Counted from the stretch's first letter, positions 36,849 to 45,969 are shown. The stretch: DNA of 64,000 nucleotides from Urbifossiella limnaea (GCF_007747215.1 NZ_CP036273.1:4448322-4512321), one strand, 5' to 3'. Notes: a model not told the origin generated them from the sequence alone. Made by a program: numbers and translations.

Positions 36849-37433
36849 TCACTTCGCCGGTTCGCCCCCGCGGATCGTCGCCACGAGTGCGAGGTGCTGG
36901 AGGAACGCTTCCAGCCCGCCGCACGTCTGGACCGCCTCGGCGGTCCGGCGGGCGTTCTCGACGCCGGCGCACAACCCGACGACCTCGTTCACCAAGGCGA
37001 CGTTGTTGAGCACAACGGCCAAACCAGGGGGTTCGGGGGCCGGGGCCGTGGCTGCCGGAGCGGCCTTCGCCGGAGCGGCCTTCGCCGGAGCGGCCTTCGC
37101 CGGAGCGGCCTTCGCCGGAGCGGCCTTCGCCGGAGCGGCCTTCGCCGGAGCGGCCTTCGCCGGAGCGGCCTTCGCCGGAGCGGCCTTCGCCGGAGCGGCC
37201 TTCGCCGGAGCGGCCTTCGCCGGGACGGGTTCGCGGGCCGCCTTCGGGGCCACCTTCGCGGCCGCGACCTTGGCTCGTATCGGGTTCCGCTGGTTGTTGA
37301 TCGACTTTCGGATCTGCTCCTCGGTCACCCGCAGCCCCTGTGCCATCGCCCGGCGAATCACTTCGTCGGTCGGCATCTCGGGGTCGCCGGTCAGGATCTC
37401 GCGGACAACCCCGCTGGTGGATAGGTCGGCCAT
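36849..37433 (-). CDS. hypothetical protein with KAAPA repeats
   Basis: This protein of about 194 aa starts at ATG 37433. The N-terminal 55 residues look like a winged-helix or helical domain (SGVVREILTGDPEMPTDEVI, RVTEEQIRKSINNQR). The middle is a run of KAAPA pentapeptides, basic and alanine/proline-rich like histone-H1 tails. The last 55 residues form a hydrophobic helical domain (VVLNNVALVNEVVGLCAGVE, FLQHLALVATI). DNA association is suggested by the H1-like tail but not shown. Confidence 0.7.
   Translation of the reverse strand: MADLSTSGVVREILTGDPEMPTDEVIRRAMAQGLRVTEEQIRKSINNQRNPIRAKVAAAKVAPKAAREPVPAKAAPAKAAPAKAAPAKAAPAKAAPAKAAPAKAAPAKAAPAKAAPAKAAPAKAAPAATAPAPEPPGLAVVLNNVALVNEVVGLCAGVENARRTAEAVQTCGGLEAFLQHLALVATIRGGEPAK
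37056..37220 (+). repeat. Tandem 15-bp repeat, 11 units
   Basis: Eleven identical head-to-tail copies of CGGAGCGGCCTTCGC lie inside the gene at 36849-37433 and encode the Lys-Ala-Ala-Pro-Ala pentapeptide run. The lack of any base change between units points to recent expansion or slippage, so copy number probably varies between strains. Confidence 0.95.
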
Positions 37434-37819
37434 GATGATCTCCGGTGGAGGCGTCGTGAGGTAGGCGTGTAGGTTTGTTGTCACCCACGCGGCGAAGTGA
37501 AGCAACACCGAGTCTGACGATTTTGTGGGTTCCGCCACCTGTGCTGATTGGGTGGTACGGGTGGTACGGGATGTGAGGAGTCGTCGAGAGCTGATGCGGA
37601 TGGATGCCAGTAATTCGTCTCGATGCTCGGAGGCAGCTCGATCCGTACCCTGCGCTCGCCGCTCGTCCACCTCCTCGCATCACTCTCAAGGCTCTTGGAC
37701 GCCTGGACGGGACCGACGTAGAGCCGGCCCCGGTCGAACCGTCCTCCCCCCGATACAGCACCCACCGCCCACCCCCGACAACAGCCTTCCCGTCGCGGGC
37801 GGACCCGACGGTGTGAGCG
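37434..37819. other. Non-coding stretch, no clear gene
   Basis: No convincing ORF is seen. A short direct repeat of GGGTGGTAC (about 37,551-37,568) lies upstream of the KAAPA-repeat gene and may be part of its promoter. A minus-strand open stretch (about 37,560-37,765, SLESDARRWTSGERRVRIEL) has coding-like composition but no neighbours to support it. Confidence 0.4.
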
Positions 37820-38200
37820 TCACGCCGGTGGCGGCTTCATTTTCCTGATCCCGCCGTCGGGGTCGATCACGTCCTCGGGCTCCTCGTCCGCGAACGGTTC
37901 TCTCGACAACGTGACCCAAACGTCGTCTCCGGCGATCCGGCCTTCCGCCGAGAACTCGTTGCTTATCGTGTCCCACCGCAGTTCGGGCGGTTCGTCGAAG
38001 ATCTCGATCAGGTGCGAGACGTGCAGGGAGTAGAAGGGGAACACCGACTCACCGTCGTCGGCTCCTCCGACCAGCTCGACAGTCGATGGAGCCAGCCGCA
38101 GCCAGTTCTCGGCCTCGTTCGCACGCCACGCCATCGCCCCGGGCGAGTGCCATTCGACGGCCTCGTCCAGCCGGCCGAGGACTTTCTCCAGCCATCGCAT
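37820..38200 (-). CDS. hypothetical protein, 126 aa
   Basis: The protein starts MRWLEKVLGRLDEAVEWHSPG and has an acidic C-terminal half (FADEEPEDVIDPDGGIRK). Middle beta-type segments (VFPFYSLHVSHLIEIFDEPPELRW) suggest a small alpha/beta fold. No family is recognised. It is followed 50 bp upstream, on the same strand, by the truncated hemoglobin gene. Confidence 0.6.
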   Translation of the reverse strand: MRWLEKVLGRLDEAVEWHSPGAMAWRANEAENWLRLAPSTVELVGGADDGESVFPFYSLHVSHLIEIFDEPPELRWDTISNEFSAEGRIAGDDVWVTLSREPFADEEPEDVIDPDGGIRKMKPPPA

Positions 38201-38250
38201 GGGTGTGTCTCCCAGTGCGCCAATTCTCTTGGTGTCGGAACCTCGATCCG

Positions 38251-38640
38251 TCACCGCGTGGACCGGGGCAGTACGATATCCTGCTTCGTGCCCTCCACGA
38301 TGGCGAACAGTTCGCCTTGCTCGGCGTCCGGCACGTGGAACTTCGTGAGCGTTTGCCGCAGGTCGTCGAGGAAGGCGTCCCACTCGCCGGCGGTGATGTC
38401 GAGGTGGGCGTGCGAGTCACGCATCGACCGGCCCGTGTACCGCTGCGGCCCGCCCGTGGCCTCGCACACCTGCTCGGTCACCAGGAACTTGAACCCGGCC
38501 CGTGCCACCTTGTGGTGGGCCTCGTCCACCTTGGGGTTGGCGTTCAGCCGGGGGTCGTCCATGATCCGGTCGATGAAGTCGTCCACCACGGTGGCGATGG
38601 CATACACCCCGCCCAGTCGTTCGTAGAGCGTCATCGTCAT
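38251..38640 (-). CDS. group I truncated hemoglobin
   Basis: This 129-aa globin has MTLYERLGGVYAIATVVDDFIDRI, NANPKVDEAHHKVARAGFKF, and the heme-binding GRSMRDSHAHLDIT with the proximal His. The length fits truncated globins. These proteins bind O2 or NO and often detoxify NO. The neighbouring genes do not show a specific pathway. Confidence 0.93.
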   Translation of the reverse strand: MTMTLYERLGGVYAIATVVDDFIDRIMDDPRLNANPKVDEAHHKVARAGFKFLVTEQVCEATGGPQRYTGRSMRDSHAHLDITAGEWDAFLDDLRQTLTKFHVPDAEQGELFAIVEGTKQDIVLPRSTR

Positions 38641-38682
38641 CGGCTCCTGGCGGATTTGTCGGCCGCTTCTCTCGGGGACTGT

Positions 38683-39096
38683 TCACGGTACGAACCACGG
38701 GTCGTCCCGGATGGCGTCCAGGCACTCGTCCACCGACAGGGCGTCGAGCACCCCGACCCACTCCTTGCCCGTGTACCGCATGGCGTACAGGGCGAACGTG
38801 CCGTTCCCGAGCGGTTCCATCCGGGCGAACATCGACTCGAACGAGGGGGCAAGAGCGGTCGGGCTCGGGCAGGCGTAGGTCGAGAAGAAGTAGAAGTAGT
38901 TCCTGTACCACTTCGCGCCGATGTTGGTGATGTAGTTGAACGGCCCGTCTGTTGGGGGCGGCAGGACGTGTCTGGGCTTCAACACGGCCTCGATCAGTAC
39001 CCTGGCCTTCGCTTCCACCTCGGTCTTCAGGGCGGCGGGTACGGCGGCCCGCTTCCGGGCCGGGCGGATGTTCCACGGGTCTCGCGGCGTCGCCAC
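38683..39096 (-). CDS. hypothetical protein, 137 aa
   Basis: The GTG start at 39096 is favoured by AAGGAG 9 nt upstream. The protein contains ALKTEVEAKARVLIEAVLKP and an aromatic block (YITNIGAKWYRNYFYFFSTY), and ends ALYAMRYTGKEWVGVLDALS. No family is recognised, but the composition is clearly coding. Confidence 0.65.
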   Translation of the reverse strand: MATPRDPWNIRPARKRAAVPAALKTEVEAKARVLIEAVLKPRHVLPPPTDGPFNYITNIGAKWYRNYFYFFSTYACPSPTALAPSFESMFARMEPLGNGTFALYAMRYTGKEWVGVLDALSVDECLDAIRDDPWFVP

Positions 39097-39750
39097 CGGT
39101 TCGCTCCTTCCGCCTGCCCCCAGGCATCCCATCCCCGCCCTTCGCGCGATTTCATCAGCGACGGGGAGCGGGCGCGTGCCGGGCTGGAGGCCCGATCCGC
39201 GCACAACGCCGAGGGACAACGAGGTCTTGATACGCTCGAAGTTGTCCGTGGCCTTCGAGCCGGTGTGGAACAGTTGGGGCGGCCCTCCGCCGAGTGTAAC
39301 CGTGGGGTGACGGCGGGCAACGGGAAGGCGGCGAACGCGGCGTCCCACCTGACGGACCTGGGGGAGAAGCGGGAGGCGGGCGTCGAGTCGTGAGCCGCGG
39401 GGTCGTGCCCGCCGCGGACCGCCTCCACGTTTCGGGCCGCGGGCGGAGCGGCCGTGCGGGCGGACCTCGTGCCGGGTTGAACCCACACGCCGGTCACCCC
39501 CGGAGAGGTGCCCGCCCAATTCAAAAAGTGGTTTTTGAATGGCGTACGCCGGGCCGACACAGGGATAGTAGTCGGATCGCTCGGCATGACATCCGAATGC
39601 GGAGTCGGCGAACGGTGTCCGGCCAGCGGACCCGGACGCCGTTTAAGGCCCCGAGAAGGCCCGTGGCGGGCCGATCGGGGGCTGGGGAGCACTTCTGTCC
39701 CCCTGGAGGGGCCGGCCGAATGCGAGCGCCTGGGGCGATTATTGTCTGGG
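39097..39750. other. Intergenic region with isolated hairpin motif
   Basis: No clear gene is seen. It carries a solitary GTGG-loop hairpin at 39519-39540 without the two-hairpin block found in copies A to C. A minus-strand stretch around 39,150-39,290 (SKATDNFERIKTSLSLGVV) may be a decayed coding fragment. Confidence 0.45.
39519..39540. repeat. CAAAAAGTGGTTTTTG hairpin motif, solitary copy
   Basis: ATTCAAAAA-GTGG-TTTTTGAAT forms a 9-bp AT-rich stem with a GTGG loop. It is the most symmetrical of the six copies in the window. Confidence 0.8.
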
Positions 39751-40023
39751 ATGAAAAAGGACGGCGGAGCCTCAACCCGCGGAGCAGAGCAGCTGGACGC
39801 CGGGATGTCTGTACAGAATCTGGCCGTCTGGAGCTGGGTGCCCGACCGGGGCGGGCCGGAGCACGGGTTCCCACTCCTGTCCGGGGCCGGGCGGCTGGTG
39901 GTCAAGGACGGGATGATAGCGGGAGCCGCCCGGGTCACCATGACCGACTCCGCGATAGCATACCTGCGGCAGGCGGCGCGGACGCCAGCCGTGCGCCGGC
40001 AGGTGAAGGCGATCGCGGCGTGA
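39751..40023 (+). CDS. possible small hypothetical protein
   Basis: From ATG 39751 an open frame of 90 codons ends RQVKAIAA. The second half (GRLVVKDGMIAGAARVTMTD, IAYLRQAARTPAV) has plausible protein character. There is no homolog I recognise and no strong ribosome-binding site. Confidence 0.25.
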   Translation: MKKDGGASTRGAEQLDAGMSVQNLAVWSWVPDRGGPEHGFPLLSGAGRLVVKDGMIAGAARVTMTDSAIAYLRQAARTPAVRRQVKAIAA

Positions 40024-40040
40024 CCGGGGCGGCTTCCCGG

Positions 40041-40583
40041 TCAGCGGTAGAAGTCGATCCACTCGACGGTCAGCAACTTCGGGTTGTCGCGGAGGAACGC
40101 GGCCGGAAGCGTGACCTCGAAGTGCCCGCCGTCGAGCGGGACGCCGGCGGCCAGCTTCCCGTCCTTGCCGAGCACCCGGATCGCCAGCCGGCAGGGGTCG
40201 TCCGCGGCCAGCGGCGTCTCGTCCTTGCCCGGCGTCCACTGTCGGACCTCGACCTTGCCGTCCCGGACACCCGCCGCGGCCCCGACCGCGACCGCGCCGG
40301 CCGACACCTTCAGGTTCTCCAGCCCCTTCAGGTAGAGCCGCACGACGACGGCCTTCGGCCACGTGTCGCCCGTTCGCTCGATCACCGCCCGGCTGATCCC
40401 CGACGGGCTCCTGACGTCGAACGTGGTGCGCTCCCGATCGCCGCCGACCGTCACCGTGTCGTCCGCCTTCCGGGTGGTGACGGTGAACCGGGCCGGCGGC
40501 TCGTCGGACGCCCCAGGCAGAGTGCCGAGCCCGTGCGACGCCACAGACAGCGTGAGAAGTAAGCCCGCAGTCGCCGCACGCAT
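40041..40583 (-). CDS. secreted hypothetical protein, 180 aa
   Basis: A signal peptide (MRAATAGLLLTLSVASHGLG) is followed by an all-beta pattern (FTVTTRKADDTVTVGGDRER, KAVVVRLYLKGLENLKVSAG) ending FLRDNPKLLTVEWIDFYR. This resembles small planctomycete secreted beta-sandwich proteins of unknown role. The start at 40583 is set by the signal peptide. Confidence 0.75.
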   Translation of the reverse strand: MRAATAGLLLTLSVASHGLGTLPGASDEPPARFTVTTRKADDTVTVGGDRERTTFDVRSPSGISRAVIERTGDTWPKAVVVRLYLKGLENLKVSAGAVAVGAAAGVRDGKVEVRQWTPGKDETPLAADDPCRLAIRVLGKDGKLAAGVPLDGGHFEVTLPAAFLRDNPKLLTVEWIDFYR

Positions 40584-40802
40584 GGTCGGTCCTCCACACC
40601 CTGCCGGCCGACACCCCGGCAACGTCCGCGACTCGGGCTCGTTCAGCGGGTGCTGGTCCTTCCGCCCGTCGGCCACCACCGCCACCCACTCGGTCACCCG
40701 CCGGCCCAGCAACCGGCAGGCGTCCATTCCCGCGGCTCCTTCGCGGCCACCGCCCCGTAGTGGCAGGTCGTCGCCTTCCCGGCGTGGTCGATGACCCCGA
40801 TG

Positions 40803-41000
40803 TCACGCCGCCTCGTCCGCCGGCTTCTGCACGGGCGGTGCCGGAACCCGCTCCCACCACTGATGCGGGCAGACCCGGCACCGGTACTTGGTCTCGACGA
40901 ACTTGCCGTCCGCGGCCTCGACCGTCCTTCTGGCCCGGAACAGATAGCCCTTGTGCTGGCACTTCGGACAGCAGCGGTCGGGACGAACGAACGGCGTCAT
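40803..41000 (-). CDS. small zinc-ribbon protein, 65 aa
   Basis: The sequence has two knuckles, CCPKCQHKGYLFRARR and YRCRVCPHQWW, spaced as in a TFIIS/transposon-type zinc ribbon. The start at 41000 (MTPFVRPDR) is preferred to an upstream extension. The function is unknown; DNA, RNA or protein binding is possible. Confidence 0.6.
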   Translation of the reverse strand: MTPFVRPDRCCPKCQHKGYLFRARRTVEAADGKFVETKYRCRVCPHQWWERVPAPPVQKPADEAA

Positions 41001-41061
41001 GCGGCGGACTCCGGGAGCTTCATGTCGGCAGGCGGGGGCATCGTCGAGGCGGGCGACCGGG

Positions 41062-41223
41062 TCAGAGTCGCCGGCGGCCACCGAGCACGCGGAGCACGAT
41101 CACCACCAGGACGAGGAGGAGGATGAGGTGGATGAAGGGTCCGCCGAACGGGACGATGAACGCCCCGAGAATCCAGAAGAGGACGAAGAGCAGGACGATT
41201 GTTTCGAGCGGGTAGCGGAACAT
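41062..41223 (-). CDS. Lmo0937-family small membrane protein (DUF5670)
   Basis: This protein of about 53 aa consists of two hydrophobic helices (LETIVLLFVLFWILGAFIV, FIHLILLLVLVVIVLRVL) joined by PFGGP and ends GGRRRL. Its size, topology and Arg-rich end match the Lmo0937/DUF5670 family. The role is unknown, perhaps stress-related membrane adaptation. Confidence 0.75.
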   Translation of the reverse strand: MFRYPLETIVLLFVLFWILGAFIVPFGGPFIHLILLLVLVVIVLRVLGGRRRL

Positions 41224-41363
41224 GGCGGTCTCGGGGCGGGGTCCGGGCGAATCCGAGCAACCCGCCCCACCCGCCGGACGGGTGCGTCGCCTGTTAGCGA
41301 CCGCTCCTGGTCGGCGGGGGTCTCGTCCAACCGGGCGGCGGCGATTGCGTGAGCGAACCGCGA

Positions 41364-41606
41364 TTACGACTCGTCGGGGCCGAGGTCGGACTCGATCTCG
41401 GTGCAGCTGATCACGTTCGCGGTGTCGTTGAAGTACACCAGCACCTCGGTCCCGTCCGCGTCCTTCCCGGAGTGCATCCCGCCCTTCTCCGGCTTGAAGT
41501 CGATTCGTGCGGCCCGTGTGAAGGCCGTGCCGCGTTTCACCGACGGGCTCAGATCCGCCTTCGGGTGCTTGGCCCACAACTCCGCAACCGTCTCCGCGAA
41601 CGTCAT
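41364..41606 (-). CDS. hypothetical protein, 80 aa
   Basis: This small soluble protein has an N-terminal helix (MTFAETVAELWAKHP) followed by beta-type segments (RAARIDFKPEKGGMHSGKD, TEVLVYFNDTANVISC). No family is recognised. Coding is supported by composition and isolation from other frames. Confidence 0.5.
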   Translation of the reverse strand: MTFAETVAELWAKHPKADLSPSVKRGTAFTRAARIDFKPEKGGMHSGKDADGTEVLVYFNDTANVISCTEIESDLGPDES

Positions 41607-41689
41607 CGCCGCCCACCTCCGCTGGACAGGAAACGGAACGAGATAGGGGGAGGAAGAACTGCCGTCAAGCGCGACGGCGACCTCGCGGA

Positions 41690-42691
41690 CTATCCCGCCA
41701 GCCGCCGGGGTTGATCTCTGGCCGGCCGTCCCGGGTTCACCTCTCTCGCCGCCCTGTCGGTCCCCGTGTGCGGAGCCGGGTCGCCCGACGGGTCCGGCCC
41801 GGCCACGAGGCCGGCGTCGATTTCGTCATCGAGCCGCCCGTGGTCGAGACGTCCCGGGTCGCCGGCCCGCCCGGCCCTGCCGGGCCGCGCCGGCGGTATC
41901 GACCGCGAGTGGCTCGTCGCTCCTCCCCGCCGGGCCGACCGGGTCGTCTCCGGCAGGGCCGCCAGGAACGCCTCCACCGCCGCCGCTTTCGGCGTCTGGG
42001 TGGCGGCCCGACCGTCGTTGTGGGCGTCGAGGTCGCGGAGCCGCCGACGGTCTCTCACCACCCCGGCGAAGTCCTCGTCCGTCACGGCGGCCATCGACGC
42101 CACCCAGATCTCGGCAAGCAACCGGATGCGGGCCTCCTTGTAGGCCCGCTGTTGGCCGGACGCGGTCAGTAACCCGTCCGGCATCGGCCGGCCGGTGGTG
42201 GCGGCGATCACCACGTCCAAGAGGACCGGCCCGCCGGCGAGGGCCGCGAGCTTCCACGCGGCGGCCGGCTGCGGGCCGGTGAACCCGCGGAGCGGGCTGT
42301 ACCCGACCGCGTGGGTCAGCAGCCAGTCGGTCGCCGCGCGCATCGGGCGGACGGCGAAGAACACCGCGGCGTACGCCTCCACCAGGGCGGCCGGCAGCGC
42401 GAGCCGCACGGCGACGCGGTCGAGCGGCTCGTCGGTGAGGAGGCGGGCCTCCAGTTCCCCCTTCACCGCCGGATCGCCAGCCCAGATCTCGTGGGCGGCT
42501 CGAACCGTCGCCGCCCTCGACGCGGCACCGCCGCGGTTCTGGATCGCAGCGCGGGCGTGGGACACCCAGGCGTCGTCGATCCGCCGGTCACGCCGGCGGC
42601 CGGTGGCGAGCAGGTACTCGGCCCGCAGCCACCGCCACTCCGGTCGGCGGTAGAAGCTCCCCGGACTCCATCGGAGGGGGTCGGTGACCAT
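41690..42691 (-). CDS. hypothetical helical protein, 333 aa
   Basis: The start at 42691 (MVTDPLRWSPGSFYRRPEWR) was chosen because the upstream part is non-protein-like. The N-terminal 240 residues are helical (ARLLTDEPLDRVAVRLALPA, VEAYAAVFFAVRPMRAATDW), a pattern of gene products found in integrated elements of Gemmata-like genomes. The last 80 residues are Arg/Pro/Gly-rich and probably disordered. The function is unknown. Confidence 0.65.
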   Translation of the reverse strand: MVTDPLRWSPGSFYRRPEWRWLRAEYLLATGRRRDRRIDDAWVSHARAAIQNRGGAASRAATVRAAHEIWAGDPAVKGELEARLLTDEPLDRVAVRLALPAALVEAYAAVFFAVRPMRAATDWLLTHAVGYSPLRGFTGPQPAAAWKLAALAGGPVLLDVVIAATTGRPMPDGLLTASGQQRAYKEARIRLLAEIWVASMAAVTDEDFAGVVRDRRRLRDLDAHNDGRAATQTPKAAAVEAFLAALPETTRSARRGGATSHSRSIPPARPGRAGRAGDPGRLDHGRLDDEIDAGLVAGPDPSGDPAPHTGTDRAAREVNPGRPARDQPRRLAG

Positions 42692-42933
42692 CACGTGCCT
42701 CCTTGCACGCCGGGCCGGTCCGGCGGTCGGCCTGCGCTTCGGCGACGCCCATCCGACCCTGACCCATTGTCCCAGATGAGGCGGGTGTGCCGCCAGAGAG
42801 GCAGGCCGGGCCACGACTTTTGTTACGCTCGTTGTGCGCCGGGACGACCTGTTGCTCTGGCCCGGCTACCTGCCGGTTTGGGACAATGCGCGGGGACGCG
42901 GTGGGATGTAGCACAATTCGGCGGAGGGCGGTC

Positions 42934-43248
42934 ATGGGGTGGGAGCGGCGGCAGCAGGGGCCGAAGTTGGGGTACTTCTACACTTCGGTTCGTGTCGGTG
43001 ACCGCGTCAAGAAGGTCTATTTCGGCCGCGGGCAGGCCGGGCACGAGGCCGCGGCCGAGCTGGAGCTGAGGCGCAAGGGCCGCCTGGAAGCCAAAACGCT
43101 CCTTCAAGACGCCCGTGACGGCGCGGACGAGGCCGATCAACTGGCGAACGAACTGCGGGAATGGGCGGAAGTGCTGCTCGGCACGTGGCTGATCGTGACC
43201 GGGCACCGCAAGCGCCGCGGCCAGTGGAGGAGGACGAGCTGTGGGTAG
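42934..43248 (+). CDS. hypothetical protein, 104 aa
   Basis: MGWERRQQGPKLGYFYTSVR opens a small basic beta-hairpin domain (VGDRVKKVYFGRGQ), followed by a long helix (EAAAELELRRKGRLEAKTLL). Its stop overlaps the next gene's GTG by 8 nt, so the two are a coupled pair. DNA-binding is possible but not shown. Confidence 0.6.
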   Translation: MGWERRQQGPKLGYFYTSVRVGDRVKKVYFGRGQAGHEAAAELELRRKGRLEAKTLLQDARDGADEADQLANELREWAEVLLGTWLIVTGHRKRRGQWRRTSCG

Positions 43249-43801
43249 GAAGCCGAGGGTGGGGTCGCGGGCGTGGGAGGAATCGCTCGTCAACAGTCCG
43301 ATGTACGCCCGGAACACGATTCTTGACCTGGCCAAGCGGGCCGAGGGCGGGAGCAAGGAGGCCGTCGAGAACCTGTCCCTGTGGCTGGAGAAGTACCCGG
43401 GCATGCGGGCTCTGGTCCGCGAGCTGGACGACCTGGCCACCAAGGTCGAGCGGGCCTGGGTGCAGCGGCTGTGCGGGACCGACGAGCTGTCGCGGAAGGC
43501 GGTCGAGGACGACCTGGCGGCGATGAAGGCCGAGCTGCTCGGCCCCGCCCCGTCGGTCGCCGACAAGATCCTGGTGGGCACCGTCCTGGTCGCCAACCTG
43601 GGCTACCAGCGCGCCGCCCTCGCCGCGTCCCTGCCGACGGACAGGCCGGAGGTGCGGGCCGCCCGGGAGAAGCTCTTGTCGGGCGCCCAGAAGCGGCTCC
43701 AGGACGCGCTGCGGGGTTGGGAACTACACGCCGGGAAGAAGGCCCGGGGGCTACGCCCGCGGGGCAAACTCAAGCTGTTCGAGCCCGAGGCGGTGGCGTA
43801 G
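43241..43801 (+). CDS. hypothetical protein, 186 aa
   Basis: The GTG start follows GGAGGAGGACGAGCT and overlaps the previous gene. The protein is helical and rich in Ala, Leu and charged residues (GMRALVRELDDLATKVERAW, SVADKILVGTVLVANLGYQR). It occurs as a pair with the preceding basic protein. The function is unknown. A coding-like minus-strand fragment (LEKYDLDGIVTTSGGITIWR, about 43,800-43,910) follows. Confidence 0.65.
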   Translation: MGRKPRVGSRAWEESLVNSPMYARNTILDLAKRAEGGSKEAVENLSLWLEKYPGMRALVRELDDLATKVERAWVQRLCGTDELSRKAVEDDLAAMKAELLGPAPSVADKILVGTVLVANLGYQRAALAASLPTDRPEVRAAREKLLSGAQKRLQDALRGWELHAGKKARGLRPRGKLKLFEPEAVA

Positions 43802-44015
43802 CACCCGGCCGCCGGCTCGCCTCGCCAGATCGTGATGCCGCCGGACGTGGTGACGATGCCGTCGAGGTCGTACTTCTCCAGCCGGCGACACGCCTCCCGT
43901 TCCACCGCCGGAACGCCCGCGTGCCATGTCCGAACGAAGCCCCTCTGAAGTTGCCGTACGACCCTCCACTTTCACCAGCCGCGAAAAGGGGTGGAGGCGT
44001 GGGTTGCGAGACGGC

Positions 44016-45011
44016 TTATGAGTCGGCCAGGAGCAACGCCAGGTCCCAAACGGTGAGCTCGCCTTCCAAGTCCCCGGTCGCAACGTGCCGCCCGTCCGGG
44101 GAGAACGCGACCGCCCGGAGCTTGCCGTCCAGGGACGCCTCGGCCGCCGGGACTGCGGCCTTCGACCAGCGCCGGAGCGTGACCCCACCGTCGCCCGGGC
44201 CGTGCGCCGACACCACTTCGTCGTTGTCGAGGGTCGTGATGTCAAGTACCTCGTCCGGCCCGCCCTCCCCTTCCCGCACCAGCTTTCCCGTCGCGGCGTC
44301 CCACACCCAAACGCCGCCGGCCTCGTCCCCCGCCAACACCCGCGTCCCGTCCGGCGAGAATCGGACGCACGTCGCGGGAACCTTCCCACCCTTCAGACGC
44401 CGGGACGGCTTCTTCACACCGACCTCGTACACCAACACCTCGCCGGGCTTGCCCGCGACCGCCAGATGCCGCATGTCGCGGTCGAACGCCACGCCCTCGC
44501 ACGGCCCGGCGTCCGGGAACGCTTCTTCGGCCCATTTCCCGGTCGGGCAGTCGTACCAGTCGATCCCGGGATGGCCCGCGAGCGCGACCCCTCTTGGCGA
44601 CGCGGCGACGGATCTGCGGGAGAACCGCACACCCGCTGCCCCCCCGAGCAAGGACGCCGTGTTCGCAACCGCGTCCCAGCGGAAGACTCTGAATTGGTTG
44701 TCGGTAGCCTTCTTCCCGCCCTGCGTCAGCAGGACCAACTCGCCCCATCCCGGCCCGAACGCGACCCCGACGACCGCCCACTTGTCTTTGCGCTTGTCCT
44801 GGGCGCCCACGCTTTTGCCGGACCCGACGTTCCAGAGTTGGGCCGTGCCGTCGTGGGCGCCGGACGCGAGGCAGGTGCCGTCCGGCGAGAAGACGAGGGC
44901 GTGAATCGTGCCGTTCGTGGCGGGCATTCGGTGAACCAGACCCCTGACCGGAATCGAGGCGGCCGGCGGTTTTGGGCGCTTGGCCGACGAGCCCGAGGAT
45001 GTCGTCCCCAT
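44016..45011 (-). CDS. WD40-repeat protein
   Basis: This protein of about 331 aa starts at 45011. It contains about six WD-like blades, for example IHALVFSPDGTCLASGAHDG, TCVRFSPDGTRVLAGDEAGG and LRAVAFSPDGRHVATGDLEG, with WNVGSG, WVWDAATGK and LTVWDLALLL ends. These make a beta-propeller for protein interactions. There is no signal peptide, catalytic domain or kinase fused to it. The partner is unknown. Confidence 0.88.
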   Translation of the reverse strand: MGTTSSGSSAKRPKPPAASIPVRGLVHRMPATNGTIHALVFSPDGTCLASGAHDGTAQLWNVGSGKSVGAQDKRKDKWAVVGVAFGPGWGELVLLTQGGKKATDNQFRVFRWDAVANTASLLGGAAGVRFSRRSVAASPRGVALAGHPGIDWYDCPTGKWAEEAFPDAGPCEGVAFDRDMRHLAVAGKPGEVLVYEVGVKKPSRRLKGGKVPATCVRFSPDGTRVLAGDEAGGVWVWDAATGKLVREGEGGPDEVLDITTLDNDEVVSAHGPGDGGVTLRRWSKAAVPAAEASLDGKLRAVAFSPDGRHVATGDLEGELTVWDLALLLADS

Positions 45012-45261
45012 GGTTGTACCTGTTGGTGCGCAATGGTGCCGACCCCGAGTATCCACGTTGCCGCGAGCGAAACAAGTAGCGGGAAAGAATTTCCCGGAGA
45101 CGACGTGTGAGACGGATGCGGTTCGTCGGTGGGACACCCACCTGTCGAGTCGGGATAGGATTCAAGAAAGGGGTATTGGGTCGCTTCGGCGGGTGCGGAG
45201 ACCAGCACCCGCCGTTGCAGGCCGTCGGCCCGCAGGTGCCGTGGAACGAGGGGAGTCGCCC

Positions 45262-45969
45262 GTGACAACCGCGAGAACGGCGAAGGTGATGGCGGCGGTG
45301 AAGGCCATCAAGGACTTCCACGCCCTCGGCCGGTCGGTGCCGAAGAAGCAGGCCCAGAAGGAGGCGTACGCCCAGGGCACGGTCGACGCCGAGGCCCAGA
45401 AGCACGGCGTCAACCCGGACACCGTCCGCAAGGCCCGGCAGTTCGCCGACCCGGTCGGCGGGTACACCCCCGCCGAGGTGAACGACCTCTGCCGGCTCAT
45501 CACCGCCGAGCAGCCCCACCAGGACGACGAGCGCTCGGTGTTCGGGCGGACGCACCTGATCCGGCTGCTGAGCGTGAAGAAGCAGTACCGCGCGGGCCTC
45601 CAGGAGGCGGCCGTGCGGGGCGGGTGGTCGACCGGCGAGCTGGAGGCCCAGATCGCTGCGAGGTACGGGAGCCGGCGGGACGGCGGGCGGAGGCGGCGGC
45701 TCCCGGCCGACGCGCTCGGGCTCCTGACCCAGGTCGAGCGGCTGTGCGAGGGGTGGCGGCGGTGGGTCGCACTCGTGTCCGCGAACCCGGAGCAGCAGGT
45801 GGGTAAGACCAAGGGGCCGTCGATGAACGACCTCCCGCCCCGTGTCCGGCGGCTGGTGGGCGAAGCCGGCGCCGCCCTGGCGAAGCTCCACGAGGCCGCC
45901 ACCGAGGAACTCAAGGCCCGCCGGCCGGGGCGGGCCGTCCGGCACCAGTTCCGCAAGGCCCTGGAGTAG
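45262..45969 (+). CDS. hypothetical protein, 235 aa
   Basis: The GTG start at 45262 follows GGGGAG; an internal ATG (45289) is an alternative. The N-terminal part carries a helix-turn-helix-like segment (DAEAQKHGVNPDTVRKARQF). A region with FGRTHLIRLLSVKKQYRAGL and GWSTGELEAQIAARYGSRRD follows, then a helical tail. It is probably a planctomycete-restricted, element-associated DNA-binding protein. The long minus-strand frames across it are antisense shadows. Confidence 0.65.
   Translation: MTTARTAKVMAAVKAIKDFHALGRSVPKKQAQKEAYAQGTVDAEAQKHGVNPDTVRKARQFADPVGGYTPAEVNDLCRLITAEQPHQDDERSVFGRTHLIRLLSVKKQYRAGLQEAAVRGGWSTGELEAQIAARYGSRRDGGRRRRLPADALGLLTQVERLCEGWRRWVALVSANPEQQVGKTKGPSMNDLPPRVRRLVGEAGAALAKLHEAATEELKARRPGRAVRHQFRKALE

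Noticed and set aside
37056-37220. CRISPR-like array
   Set aside because: The repeats are contiguous 15-mers without spacers and are in frame within a gene.
37003-37464. Plus-strand frame with AGAAF repeats
   Set aside because: It is the complement of the KAAPA-encoding repeat; the minus frame has flanking domains and a start codon with a ribosome-binding site.
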